From: Archangium minus
GTDB lineage: Bacteria > Myxococcota > Myxococcia > Myxococcales > Myxococcaceae
Length of the DNA: 64,000 nt
NCBI RefSeq assembly: GCF_044360475.1
Contig: NZ_CP043494.1
Span: 4,898,001 to 4,962,000 of the forward strand
Direction of reading: 5' to 3'
In this document: piece after piece, positions 39,204-49,100 of the stretch
How the letters are laid out: each line of letters starts with the position of its first letter
Position numbering within the stretch: the stretch's first letter is position 1
Notes under the pieces: model-generated
What the model saw: the letters and a program-made list of their open reading frames with translations, nothing else
Told to the model about the DNA's origin: nothing
Databases searched by the model: none
Made by a program: the position numbers and the translations under genes

Positions 39204-40400
39204 ATGCCAATCGTGGTGCAGAAGTACGGCGGCTCCTCGGTCGCCGATGTGGAGAAGATCCGCAAGGTCGCACGCAGAGTGAAGGACACGCGGGATCGCG
39301 GCTACCAGGTGGTGGTGGTTGTTTCCGCCATGGGGGACACGACGGACGAGCTGCTGGCGCTGGCCAAGCAGGTGTCGCCGGATCCGCCGCGGCGCGAGCT
39401 GGACATGCTGCTGACGTGTGGGGAGCGCATCTCCATGGCGCTCTTGTCCATGGCGCTCCAGGAGCAGGGGGTGCCCGCCATCAGCTTCACGGGGAGCCAG
39501 AGCGGCATCATCACGAATGACGCGCACTCGCAGGCGCGCATCGTGGAGGTGAGGCCCTACCGCATCCAGGACGAGCTGGAGCAGGGCAAGGTGGTCATCG
39601 TCGCGGGCTACCAGGGCGTCTCGTACAAGAAGGAAGTGACGACGCTGGGGCGAGGGGGCTCGGACACGACGGCGGTGGCGCTGGCGGCGGCGCTGAGCGC
39701 GGAGTCGTGTGAAATCTACTCGGACGTGGACGGGGTGTTCAGCGCGGACCCGCGGGTGGTGCCGGACGCGCGCAAGCTGGAGACGCTCTCGTACGACGAG
39801 ATGCAGGAGCTGGCGAGCGCGGGCGCGAAGGTGCTCAACGCGCAGGCGGTGGAGTTCGCGAAGGCCAAGGGCATCGTCATCCTGGCGCGCACGGCACACG
39901 GGCAGGGGCGGGGGACGGCGGTACAGGAGCTGGTGGCGCCGGCGGACACGCGGGTGAAGGGCGTGACGGCCGAGGCGGAGATGGCGGTGTTGTCGGCGTC
40001 GGTGGAGTCGGGGCGGGTGCCGGAGCTGCTGGAGTTCCTGGACGCGCGAGGCGTGCGCGGCAGGGCGTTGGCGTTTGACGGGCTGGTGGGGCGCGAGGGG
40101 AGGGCGTTCATCGCAGTGCCGTTGCAGGACGTGCACGGGCTGGAGGCGCTGAAGCGGGACGTGGGGGCGCGCTTCGGCGAGGTGGTGACGCTGCGGGAAG
40201 AGGTGGGGACGGTGACGGCGGTGGGCGCGGGGCTGAACGCGGACTGGAGCTACCTGCGCAGGGCGCTGGGGGTCGCGGAGGAGCTGGGCGCGAAGGTGCA
40301 TGCGGTCCACACCTCGCCTCTGCAGCTCTCGTTGTTGGTGGATAAACAGCACCTCAAGCCGCTCACGGCGAGACTGCACCGCGAGTTCCTCGGAGCCTGA
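39204..40400 (+). CDS. lysC: aspartate kinase
   Basis: Aspartokinase phosphorylates aspartate, opening synthesis of lysine, threonine, methionine and diaminopimelate. The 398-residue protein has KYGGSS (7-12), the kinase core with GRGGSDTTAVALAAAL and SDVDGVFSADPR, and two C-terminal ACT domains (about 265-398) for feedback control. It lacks a fused homoserine dehydrogenase. The ribosome site is weak. It is divergent from the ABC operon across 207 bases. Confidence 0.97.
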   Translation: MPIVVQKYGGSSVADVEKIRKVARRVKDTRDRGYQVVVVVSAMGDTTDELLALAKQVSPDPPRRELDMLLTCGERISMALLSMALQEQGVPAISFTGSQSGIITNDAHSQARIVEVRPYRIQDELEQGKVVIVAGYQGVSYKKEVTTLGRGGSDTTAVALAAALSAESCEIYSDVDGVFSADPRVVPDARKLETLSYDEMQELASAGAKVLNAQAVEFAKAKGIVILARTAHGQGRGTAVQELVAPADTRVKGVTAEAEMAVLSASVESGRVPELLEFLDARGVRGRALAFDGLVGREGRAFIAVPLQDVHGLEALKRDVGARFGEVVTLREEVGTVTAVGAGLNADWSYLRRALGVAEELGAKVHAVHTSPLQLSLLVDKQHLKPLTARLHREFLGA

Positions 40401-40435
40401 TCCCCGGCGGGTGCCAATCTGTCCGGGAGTGCCAC

Positions 40436-40467
40436 CCCAGAATGGGAGGAACACTTCCCATCCTGGG
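40436..40467 (+). repeat. hairpin after lysC
   Basis: CCCAGAATGGGA and TCCCATCCTGGG pair with one mismatch around GGAACACT. No T run follows. It may be a weak terminator of lysC or a leader structure of the next gene. Confidence 0.4.
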
Positions 40468-40510
40468 CCTCGTGCTTACCCTCGCAGCCCCATGGGGGGT
40501 GGAGGCGGGC

Positions 40511-43051
40511 ATGGGAAAGGGTGGTCGGATCATCGGGTTGTTGGCTGCCGGACTGTGCCTCCTGAGCCTGGCCGGAGGGTGTGAGGAGTCGACCTCGGGC
40601 AACGGTGGTTCAGGAGGAGGAGGGCGGGACACTCCGCCGCTCCAGAGCCCTGATGGCGGGCAGCCAGACAACGGGGATGGTGGCCCGATACAGCCCCCGG
40701 AGGATGGGGGGACGGGCTCGGAGGTGCCTCCGCACGACGCCGAGGCCATCCGCAAGGAGAACGCGCGCCCGGGGACGAAGGCGTGGCGGATCACGAATCG
40801 TGCGGCCAACAACAACGAGATTGAAGGCTACGCGCTCGTCTCCACGGTGACGCAGGGCGAGCGGGTGCCCATCGCGGTGTCGGTGACGGGCGGGCCGCGC
40901 AAGTTCACGTGGGAGGTGTACCGGCTCGGCTACTACGGTGGCACGGGCGGACGCGAGGTGGCGCGAGGGGGTCCGCTGCAGGCGGTGCCCCAGGCGCCGT
41001 GCCCGGCGCAGCAGCCCACGGGCATCGTGGCCTGCAACTGGACGCCGACGCTGGAGCTCGAGACGGACGCGCGCTGGGTGCGCGGGGTGTACGTGGTGAA
41101 GCTGGTGCGGGATGACGGCTACCAGCGCTACGTGCCGTTCTTCGTGAGGGATCCGCTGCCGCGCTCGGAGGTGATGGTGATCATCCCGACGCACACCTGG
41201 CAGGCGTACAACACGTGGGGAGGCACGAGCCTCTACGACGACAAGTTCCGCATCACGGGGGTGGGGCGTGCCTTCCAGGCGTCGTTCGATCGGCCCTACT
41301 ACCGAGGCTACGGCTCGGGGCACCTGCTGGATGATGATCAGGGGCTCGTCATGTGGCTGGAGGCGCAGGGGCTGGACGTGTCCTACGTGACGGACGAGGA
41401 GATGGACCGGAGCGGGGACGCGCTGAACCACGCCCGGGTCTTCTTCCTCTCGGGCCATGACGAGTACTGGACGCGCACGCAGCGGGACCGAGCGGACAAG
41501 GCACTGGCCGAGGGTCGGTCGATCATCAACCTCGGAGCGAACCAGGCCTACTGGCAGGTGCGGCTCGAGCCGTCTGCGGATGGTCGGCCGAGGCGCATCG
41601 TCACCTGCTACAAGGGCGACTCGAGGGATCCGATGGGCGTGAAGAGCCTGGATCGGACGACGAAGTTCCGAGACCTGGCGACGCCGAGGCCGGAGAACGC
41701 GCTGCTGGGGGTGATGTTCTCCAGTCGGTGGCACCAGTTCGCCTTCCCGACGATCATCACGAAGGCGGACCACTGGGCCTTCGAGGGGACGGGGCTGAAG
41801 AACGGGGACACGCTGTGGAGGGCCAACGGCTACGAGCAGGATCAGGTGGTGTCCAACAGCCAGTCGCCGGCAGGGCTGGAGGTGCTGGCCGAGTCTCCCG
41901 CGCTCTCGCTGCAGGGGGCGTTCGGCTTCGGGCAGATGGTGGTGTTCCGCAAGGGGGACGCGTGGGTGTTCTCGGCGGGGGGCATCGACTTCGTGCACAC
42001 GCTGGGAACGGGCGAGGCGGCGGATCCCCGTGCGGCGCGCCTGGTGGCCAACGTCCTCTACCGGGCGCTGGGGAGGTCGGTGCCGAAGAACCTGGTGGTG
42101 CTGCCGACGACGCCGTTGCCGAAGGCGCGAGGCCCCTTCGCCTCCTCGGTGAGGACGGTGGGGGGACAGCCGGGGAAGCGGGGTGACCAGGATGGCGGGC
42201 CGGGCCGGGGGCTGCTGGCCGCGCCAGTGGCGGTGGCGGTGCTGCCCGGTGGAGGCTGGGCGGTGGCGGACGCGCTGGCCAACAAGGTGAAGCGGGTGGC
42301 ACCGGACGGGAGCATCACGACGCTCTCGCAGGTGCGGCTCAATGGCCCGATGGGGATCGCCGCGGACGCGCAGGGGAACGTCTACGTGTCCGACTCGGAC
42401 AACTACTGCATCCGCCGCATCGCGCCGGACGGGACGACGACGGTGTTCGCCGGAGCGGTGATGGAGCCGGGGATGATGGATGGGCCCGCGGCGCAGGCGC
42501 GCTTCAACCAGCCGGCGGGGCTGGCCATGACGCCGCAGGGGGAACTGCTGGTGGCGGACCTGGGCAATGGCGTCATCCGGCGGATCGATCTGCTGACTCC
42601 AGGCAATCCGGTGACGACGCTGCCGTCGAACCTATGGCTGTACCGGCCCTCGGCGGTGGCGGCGGGGCCGGACGGGACGGTGTACGTGGTGGAGACGGGG
42701 ATGTCGCGCGTGATGGCGCTGCGCAACGGCACGGTGAGCGTGTTGGCGGGTTCCCCGCCGGGAGGCTTCGCGGAAGGGGAGGGGGAGAGCGCGAGGATGC
42801 TGCCGTACCTGGGCATCGCGGTGCTGCCGGATGGAAACATCGCGGTGTCGGATCCAGGCAACTACCGGGTGAGGCGCATCACCCCGAGCGGGGTGGTGAC
42901 GACGCTGGCGGGCTCGGGCCACTTCGGGTCGCGCGATGGGGCGGGAGACGACGCGAACCTGGTGTTGCCCGCGGGCCTCGCGGTGGGTCCGGACGGAACG
43001 CTGTACGTGGCGGACTCGGGCAACGCGCTGCTGCGCGCCATCAAGCCGTGA
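40511..43051 (+). CDS. lipoprotein fusing DMFase-beta-like and NHL-repeat domains
   Basis: From the ATG at 40511 (GGAGG upstream) the 846-residue protein starts MGKGGRIIGLLAAGLCLLSL then AGGC, with Cys24 lipidated. A Gly/Pro-rich linker leads to a large domain (about 80-520) with IEGYALVSTVTQGERVPIAV, PTHTWQAYNTWGG, FLSGHDEYWT and GANQAYWQVRLE, matching the N,N-dimethylformamidase beta-subunit-like family. The C-terminal part (about 540-846) is an NHL beta-propeller: repeats of GPMGIAADAQGNVYVSD and LPAGLAVGPDGTLYVAD. The protein is exported; true substrate unknown. Confidence 0.88.
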   Translation: MGKGGRIIGLLAAGLCLLSLAGGCEESTSGNGGSGGGGRDTPPLQSPDGGQPDNGDGGPIQPPEDGGTGSEVPPHDAEAIRKENARPGTKAWRITNRAANNNEIEGYALVSTVTQGERVPIAVSVTGGPRKFTWEVYRLGYYGGTGGREVARGGPLQAVPQAPCPAQQPTGIVACNWTPTLELETDARWVRGVYVVKLVRDDGYQRYVPFFVRDPLPRSEVMVIIPTHTWQAYNTWGGTSLYDDKFRITGVGRAFQASFDRPYYRGYGSGHLLDDDQGLVMWLEAQGLDVSYVTDEEMDRSGDALNHARVFFLSGHDEYWTRTQRDRADKALAEGRSIINLGANQAYWQVRLEPSADGRPRRIVTCYKGDSRDPMGVKSLDRTTKFRDLATPRPENALLGVMFSSRWHQFAFPTIITKADHWAFEGTGLKNGDTLWRANGYEQDQVVSNSQSPAGLEVLAESPALSLQGAFGFGQMVVFRKGDAWVFSAGGIDFVHTLGTGEAADPRAARLVANVLYRALGRSVPKNLVVLPTTPLPKARGPFASSVRTVGGQPGKRGDQDGGPGRGLLAAPVAVAVLPGGGWAVADALANKVKRVAPDGSITTLSQVRLNGPMGIAADAQGNVYVSDSDNYCIRRIAPDGTTTVFAGAVMEPGMMDGPAAQARFNQPAGLAMTPQGELLVADLGNGVIRRIDLLTPGNPVTTLPSNLWLYRPSAVAAGPDGTVYVVETGMSRVMALRNGTVSVLAGSPPGGFAEGEGESARMLPYLGIAVLPDGNIAVSDPGNYRVRRITPSGVVTTLAGSGHFGSRDGAGDDANLVLPAGLAVGPDGTLYVADSGNALLRAIKP

Positions 43052-43144
43052 CCTGAGCCAACACTCTCATCGCGGAATTACCGGGGCTTCCCCACGTCTG
43101 GGGTATGATTACAGGCGTGGCCCCGGTGTTTCGCGGAGGGAGTC

Positions 43145-43635
43145 ATGCCTGGCTGGATGTGGCTTCTGGGTGTGCTGGTACTGTCCGCTGCCTGGGGCTG
43201 TAGCCATGGCGGTGCGGAGACCCTTCAGGCTCGCCCCGGATCGAAGATGGCGGTCCACTCTCTATCCGGTGATGAGCCGGAAGAAGGGGTCAGGCTCAAG
43301 GGAGGTACGCTCTCCGCTCGTATCTGGGCACTGATCGGGCAGGGCAGTTCGCCGAGGCCGAGGCGCTCATCCTCGAGGGAACATCCGCAGGGCTGCTCTC
43401 GAAGCCGCAGGCCACCCGGATGTTGGAGGAAATCGCGAAGCTGACCACGCAACTGGGGACGCTGCCCGCGCGCCTTCAGCGAGCACCGGATTTCCCCTCG
43501 CAGCTCAAGGACTACACGCTGTACCAGATTGAGCGGATGTTGAAGGCCAGTGATTTCAGCATCGCGACACAAGCCCAGCTGCAAATGGCCCAAAAGCTGA
43601 TCAGGCAAGAGGCTCGCCTGATGCAGAAGTCTTGA
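43145..43635 (+). pseudogene. small lipoprotein gene split by an apparent frameshift
   Basis: The first frame from the ATG at 43145 (GGAGGG just upstream) gives a lipoprotein signal, MPGWMWLLGVLVLSAAWGC, and a plausible start up to about 43300. It then turns into Arg/Ser-rich noise and stops at 43444. From about 43300 another frame, open from 43273 to TGA at 43635, reads well (YLGTDRAGQFAEAEALI, PARLQRAPDFPSQLKDYTL). Joining them requires one extra base near 43295-43310. This is either a real mutation, a sequencing error, or programmed shifting. If unjoined, only the ATG at 43420 could start the second piece. A TATGAT lies at 43104. Confidence 0.6.
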
Positions 43636-43643
43636 GGAGCGCC

Positions 43644-44195
43644 GTGGCACACCTCAGCGTCGAAGAGTTGCTGGCCGAAATGCGCGCGGCTCGAGAGTCA
43701 GGAGGGGCCAATCAGGCCAGCACGGAGCAATTGCGGCTGCATCGAGAGCTGGTTGCCACTTGCCCAGCGTTCACTCCGAATCTCTTGGAGCTGGCCCGGC
43801 TGTTGTTACTGACCGATGAGCCCGGCGTGGACGCCGGTCAGGCGTTCTCGGAGATTCATCACCTGTTGGAGCAGGCCGTTCGTGCCTCGAATCGGAGCGC
43901 CCCATCGCTGCTGGAGCTGGCTCATTTCGTGGACAGCATCCGGAATGCTCCGGATGAAGCAGAAAAGCTCTTCGAGGAAAGCGCGGCGACGGCGTTGAGG
44001 TCGCTCGAAGGCGCATGGTCGGCGTTGATCAACCTCTGGACCGTGCAGAACCGTAGGGAAACCCTGGAGAAGGCGTTAGCGCTCGGGGCGCGAGCGGAAA
44101 AGCTCTTCCCTGATTCCGCAGGTATTCATGCCGATGTTGCACGTGCACGGAGCTTCGCCGCGCATGCGGGCCTGCTCCCCGACGAGGGCTCTTGA
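43644..44195 (+). CDS. TPR-like hypothetical protein (183 aa)
   Basis: The GTG at 43644 is preceded by GAGGAG 4 bases upstream; an in-frame TTG at 43632 overlapping the previous stop is less likely. The protein is helical and soluble, with repeated helix pairs (PNLLELARLLLLTD, SAPSLLELAHFVDS, AWSALINLWTVQNR) of TPR type. It follows the split lipoprotein gene directly and is probably in the same transcript. Function unknown. Confidence 0.75.
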   Translation: MAHLSVEELLAEMRAARESGGANQASTEQLRLHRELVATCPAFTPNLLELARLLLLTDEPGVDAGQAFSEIHHLLEQAVRASNRSAPSLLELAHFVDSIRNAPDEAEKLFEESAATALRSLEGAWSALINLWTVQNRRETLEKALALGARAEKLFPDSAGIHADVARARSFAAHAGLLPDEGS

Positions 44196-44202
44196 GTCAC
44201 CG

Positions 44203-45147
44203 TCAGTGCTTTGAGCGCATCCCGCTCGGAGGCGGGCCCGGCCGCACGTCCAGCTCCTGCCGCATGCGACGCTGATCCGGCGTCTCCTTCGGCAGCTCCA
44301 CGAAGCTGCACATCTCGCACAACCGGCTGTAGATGCGCTCGCCCACGCGCTCGCGTATCAGCTCCATGTCGCGCGCCGCGGTCTTCGCGTCCTCCGTGGT
44401 GCGGTAGCCGCTCGGCGCGGGGGCCCGGGCGGCTCTGCGCTCCGGCTCCAGCGAGTAGTTCGTCGCGAAGAGCGTGGTACGTCCCGCGTTGTAGCGCCGG
44501 GCGATCAGCTCATCGAGCGTCTCCATCTCGAACGGGCTGCCGCGTCCCTTGCCCAGCTCGTCGATGGCCAGCACCTCCACGTCCGACAGCGGGCCGATGA
44601 TCTCCCCGCCGCTCTTCCCCTCCTGGAAGCCACGACGGATGGTGGCGTAGAGCAGGGAGATCTCCACGTACCGGGCCTCTAGCCCCACCTCGAGCACCAG
44701 GTGCTTGAGCGTGGCTGTCAGCAGGTGCGTCTTCCCCGTGCCCACCGGGCCACTGAGGACGAACCCCTTGTTCACCCCCGCTTTGTCGTAGTGGTGGGCG
44801 AAGTGCATTGCCAGGTTGCGAGCCCGATCCTGCGCCTCGTTGAAGGCCCGGTAGTTCTCGAAGGTCGCGTGTGCCATCACCCCGGGCAGTCCCACCTCGT
44901 TGAAGTGGCTCACGCGCTTCGCCCGGTGTTGGCAGACGCAGGGCACCAGCACCTCGTAGCGTTTGGGGCCCACCTTGGCGCTGAAGGTCTCCTCGCGCAC
45001 TTCGTAGGTGAACCCGCGCCCGTCACACAGGGTGCACCGTGTCGAGCACTTGCACACCCGCGCGTGCGCGCGATCTCCCTGCCGCTCGATGACGTACGTC
45101 CGTCCCCCACACTCGCCGCACACCTCGCCGCTCGCCTTCGTGACCAT
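44203..45147 (-). CDS. DnaC/IstB-like ATPase with Cys-rich N-terminus
   Basis: The 314-residue protein from the ATG at 45147 has Walker A GPVGTGKT (133-140) and Walker B VLAIDELG (192-199), with the AAA+ layout of DnaC-type helicase loaders. Ahead of it are Cys10, Cys13, Cys32, Cys34, Cys38, Cys41, Cys70 and Cys72 (CGECGG, CKCSTRCTLCDGRG, CVCQ), resembling DnaJ-type zinc modules. An IS21 IstB is unlikely because no istA or transposon ends are seen. The next gene upstream may be its partner. Confidence 0.85.
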   Translation of the reverse strand: MVTKASGEVCGECGGRTYVIERQGDRAHARVCKCSTRCTLCDGRGFTYEVREETFSAKVGPKRYEVLVPCVCQHRAKRVSHFNEVGLPGVMAHATFENYRAFNEAQDRARNLAMHFAHHYDKAGVNKGFVLSGPVGTGKTHLLTATLKHLVLEVGLEARYVEISLLYATIRRGFQEGKSGGEIIGPLSDVEVLAIDELGKGRGSPFEMETLDELIARRYNAGRTTLFATNYSLEPERRAARAPAPSGYRTTEDAKTAARDMELIRERVGERIYSRLCEMCSFVELPKETPDQRRMRQELDVRPGPPPSGMRSKH

Positions 45148-45216
45148 GTCCAAAGGCCATAGCAGAGCCTGCTGACCCTCGTCAGTAGGCTACACCGACG
45201 TACACGGGGACCTTCT

Positions 45217-45867
45217 CTAGGAATCCATCAGCCCCAGCCGCCGGCGCACCACCACCAGCAGCCGGAAGCGCCGGGCCAGGCGCCGCGCACGTGGGGACAT
45301 GTACTGCTGATCCGTCTCGTCCCCCCAGGCTGACCGCCACAGCTCCAGTCGCTCGGGGAAGGGCAGGGCGCGCAGCAGCACCAGTCCCACCAGGGTCTCC
45401 TGGGCCTCCATCCGCGCGAACTCGGTGGGGACCTCGTTCAGCACTCGCTCCATCAGCCGGTGGATCTTCGGCGCAAGTCCCGGCTCCCTCTCGGCGAGCC
45501 GCTCCAGCGAGGCCTGCAGTTGCGCGTGTCGCAGCTCCTCCCAGGAGCGCGTCCGGGTCGTGCGTCGGCTTCCCTCGCTGCCTGCCCCGGCCGCGCGCTC
45601 CCGGTACTTCTTGATCTCCGCTTCCACCTGCCTGCGGCAGGCCCGGAGGCTGCGCAGCACGGGCTCCCCAGGGCGCGCATCCCACATCGCCTTCTCCGCC
45701 GAGCGCGCGATGCCTCGCGCCACCACCTCGAACGGAACTCCCTGCTCGGCCCAGGACGTCAAAAGCTCCGCATCCAGCCCGGACAGCATCAAGCCGCTGC
45801 CGCGCATTGCGAGAAAGTAATCCTGCACCAGCTCCGCGAAGCTGGCGTTCTCAGGCAGGAGGCTCAT
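45217..45867 (-). CDS. unknown protein next to the DnaC-like ATPase (216 aa)
   Basis: The protein is helical and basic. The first 90 residues (ELVQDYFLAMRGSGLMLSGL, DAELLTSWAEQGVPFEVV) have the look of a replication-initiation or DnaD-type helical module; the middle is Arg/Ser-rich (SEGSRRTTRTRS) and the end very basic (RRLARRFRLLVVVRRR). I recognise no family. It is read in the same direction as the ATPase gene, 69 bases upstream, so the two are likely an operon and may work together at the replication fork. Confidence 0.8.
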   Translation of the reverse strand: MSLLPENASFAELVQDYFLAMRGSGLMLSGLDAELLTSWAEQGVPFEVVARGIARSAEKAMWDARPGEPVLRSLRACRRQVEAEIKKYRERAAGAGSEGSRRTTRTRSWEELRHAQLQASLERLAEREPGLAPKIHRLMERVLNEVPTEFARMEAQETLVGLVLLRALPFPERLELWRSAWGDETDQQYMSPRARRLARRFRLLVVVRRRLGLMDS

Positions 45868-46026
45868 GGAGTGCTACATCTCCGTAGTGGGCAGCCAGAG
45901 GGCCGGGCGCAAGACTCCCCCTTACCAGTCGGGGCTGACAGCGCAATACACGAGTCTCTTTTCGCACAGCATTCCTGGAATCTTTCCGATGAGGTCGTAG
46001 CGAGCTGGCATACCCTGAAGGGCCTG

Positions 46027-46055
46027 TTGACCCGTCTTAACGCTCCGCGCATAGT
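46027..46055 (+). promoter_or_regulatory. candidate sigma-70 promoter of the glt cluster
   Basis: TTGACC (46027-46032) and CATAGT (46050-46055) are 17 bases apart; the start would be near 46062 with an 86-base leader to gltD. The 280-base region 45868-46147 otherwise shows no gene. Confidence 0.5.
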
Positions 46056-46147
46056 GCGCAGCCTCCCAGATGGAAATTCCCGAAGAGTCCCGGACACTTG
46101 CCGAGCAGGCAAGAGAGCCGGCCGGTAGAACCCAGCAGAGGAAACCC

Positions 46148-49100
46148 ATGCGCCGTACGCTCCTCCTCAGCCTCCTGCTCCTGGCTTCAGTTGCCAACGC
46201 GCAGGATAAGAAAGCGCCGCGCGACGCCAACCTCGGCAAGAAGAGCTCCACTGCCGTGGTGGACAAGTCGCTCGCGGGCGACATCAGCCGCAAGAAGGAG
46301 AAGCAGGACAACGCGCCCGCCCTCCAATACGACCAGTTCCGCCTCGGCGTGGAGACGCAGGTTGCCTCCAAGCGTCGTGAGCAGATTGAGTCGCTCAAGA
46401 AGATCATCTCCCTCTCGGCGGATCCGAAGGAGCAGCCCGCGCTCCTCTTCCGCTTGGGCGAGTTGTATTGGGAGGAGTCGAAGTTCTACTTCTTCGAGGC
46501 GAACCGGAAGGACGACGAGCTCCTCGAGGCGATGAACCGCGGTGACTCCGCCGGTCAGAGCCGCGCGAAGGCGGGCAAGGCCGAGCTGCTCACCCGGCAG
46601 AAGCAGTACGGCAAGCTCGCGCTCGAGCAGTACACGAAGATCGTCCAGGAGTACCCGGACTTCGAGCGCTCGGACGAGGTGCTCTTCTTCCTCGGCACCT
46701 ACCTGATGGAGGACGGCCAGGACCGCAAGGCGCTGGTGGCCTTCAAGCGCCTGGTGGAGAAGCACCCCAAGTCCAAGTACATCCCCGACGCCTATCTGGC
46801 CTTCGGCGAGTACTACTTCAACAGCTCGAAGGGTAAGCGCGCGGAGCTGGAGAAGGCGCTCGCCGCCTACAAGAAGGCCGCTGAGTTCCCCGAGAGCCAG
46901 GTGTACGCCTTCGCCCTCTACAAGCAGGGCTGGTGCTACTTCAACCTCGCCGACTACGCGAACGCCAAGGACAAGTGGAAGACGGTGGTCCTCTACGGCG
47001 AGCTGGCGGGCGCGCAGGCCGTGGAGAAGGACGGCAACGCCAAGAAGAGCAGCTCGCTGGTGCGTGAGGCTCGCACCGACTACGTCCGCGCCTACGCGCG
47101 CGAGGGCGACGTGATGCTCGCCCGCGAGGACTTCTCCAAGGTCGCCACCAACCCGGACGACCGCTTCGCGATGATGCGGACGCTGGCGAACATGTACTAC
47201 GGCGATGGCAAGGACCGCGAGGCGGCCATCACCTACAACTCCCTCATCAAGGAGAAGCCCCTGTCGCCCGAGGCTCCGGGCTTCCAGGGCCGCATCGTCG
47301 ACATCGTCCTCCGCATGGGCAACAAGGAGCGCACCGTCACGCAGGTGCGCCGGCTCGTGAAGATCATGAAGGAGGTCGAGGGCTCCGGCGTCATCAAGGA
47401 GGAGAAGGACAAGAAGGCGCTCGCGGAGGCCAAGGATCTGGCCGAGCGGACCCTGTCCAACCTGGCCGTCACCTGGCACAACGAGGCGAAGAAGACGCGC
47501 GAGGAGGCCACGTTCGGCTACGCCGACATGATCTACTCGGACTACCTCACGCTCTTCCCCGAGAGCACCAAGGCGTACGACCTGCGCTTCTTCTGGGCCG
47601 AGCTCCTCAACGACAACCTTCAGAAGTACGACAAGGCCGCGGCCAACTACACGCTCGTCGTGTTGCAGGACGTGAAGCAGCTGGAGGCCAAGGACGAGCA
47701 GGGCAACCCCAAGCCGGGCAAGCCGGGCAAATGGCTGAACAACGCCGCGTACAACGCCGTGCTCGCCTATGACGAGATGGTGAAGGACGCCGAGTCCAAG
47801 GGCATGTTCAAGGCCGAGGACACCAAGGACGTCCGCAAGAAGGCCACCATCCCGCAGGCCAAGAAGGATCTGCTGGAGGCCTGCGAGCGCTACCTCAAGT
47901 ACGTGCCCAAGGGCGACAAGAAGGTGGAGATCGCCTTCAAGGCGGCCAACATCTACTACCGTCACAACCACTTCGACGAGGCGGTGCTGCGCTTCAGCGA
48001 GATCGCGCTCGGTCACCCGGACTACAAGTTCGAGACCGGCGAGCGCGCGGGTGAGATCGCCGCCAACCTGGTGCTCGACTCGTACAACCTGGTCGAGGAT
48101 TGGTCGAAGGTGAACGAGTGGGCGCGGCGCTTCTACAACAACGAGAAGCTCGCCACCGGCAAGTTCCGCGAGGACCTGTCCAAGGTGATCGAACAGTCGG
48201 CCTTCAAGCTGGTGAGCCAGCTCGAGGCGAAGAACCAGTTCGCCAAGGCGGCCGAGGCCTACCTGTCCTTCGTGGCGGACTTCCCGCAGACGGAGATCGC
48301 CGACGTGGCGCTCTTCAACGCCTCGGTGGACTACTACAAGGCGAAGATGCTGGATAAGGCCATCCAGGTCCGCCAGCGCATCATCGAGCAGTACCCGTCC
48401 TCGCGCTTCGTGCCCGAGTGCATCTACAACAACGCGGAGGCGCTGGAGGCCATCGGTGACTTCCAGGAGTCCGCGGACGTGTACGAGCAGTACGTGCGCG
48501 GCTACGAGGCGAGCAAGAACGGTGGCGGTTCCGTGGCCCGGGCCGCTCCGGCGCGTGCCGCCAAGAAGGGCAAGGGCAAGGGCAAGGCCGCTCCGGCCCC
48601 GGTCTCCACCAAGCCCGGCCAGCCGCAGAAGTGGGAGGAGTCCAAGGCCCAGGTGGCGCTCTTCAACGCGGCCACCTACCGCGAGGGTCTCGGCCAGTTC
48701 AAGCAGGCGCTGAGCCTGCGCGAGCACTACCTGGAGCTGTGGCCCAAGGCGAAGGACGCCGAGGACATCCTGCTCTCCATCATCACCCTGCACGAGAAGA
48801 CGGGGAACTACTTCAAGGCCATTGCGCAGCTCGAGGAGTACGAGCGTCTGTACATGCGCAGCCCGAGCAAGTTCCTGATGGCCGAGGGCCGCATCGTCGA
48901 CATCTACGAGAACAAGGTGCGCCGCGCGAAGGACACCGAGCGTCTCTACGCCCGCATCCTCGACTACTACGAGAAGCTGCCGCGCCGTCTGCAGCAGTCC
49001 CTGGAGAAGCCTGCGCTGGAGGCGGTGGGCCGTGCCCAGTACCGCAGCGTGGAGCAGGACTTCCAGCACTACTCGCGGTTGAAGCTCTCCTGGGGCAGGC

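Noticed and set aside
44203..45147. IS21 IstB helper ATPase
   Set aside because: No istA, terminal repeats or target duplications are visible, and the Cys-rich N-terminus is not typical.
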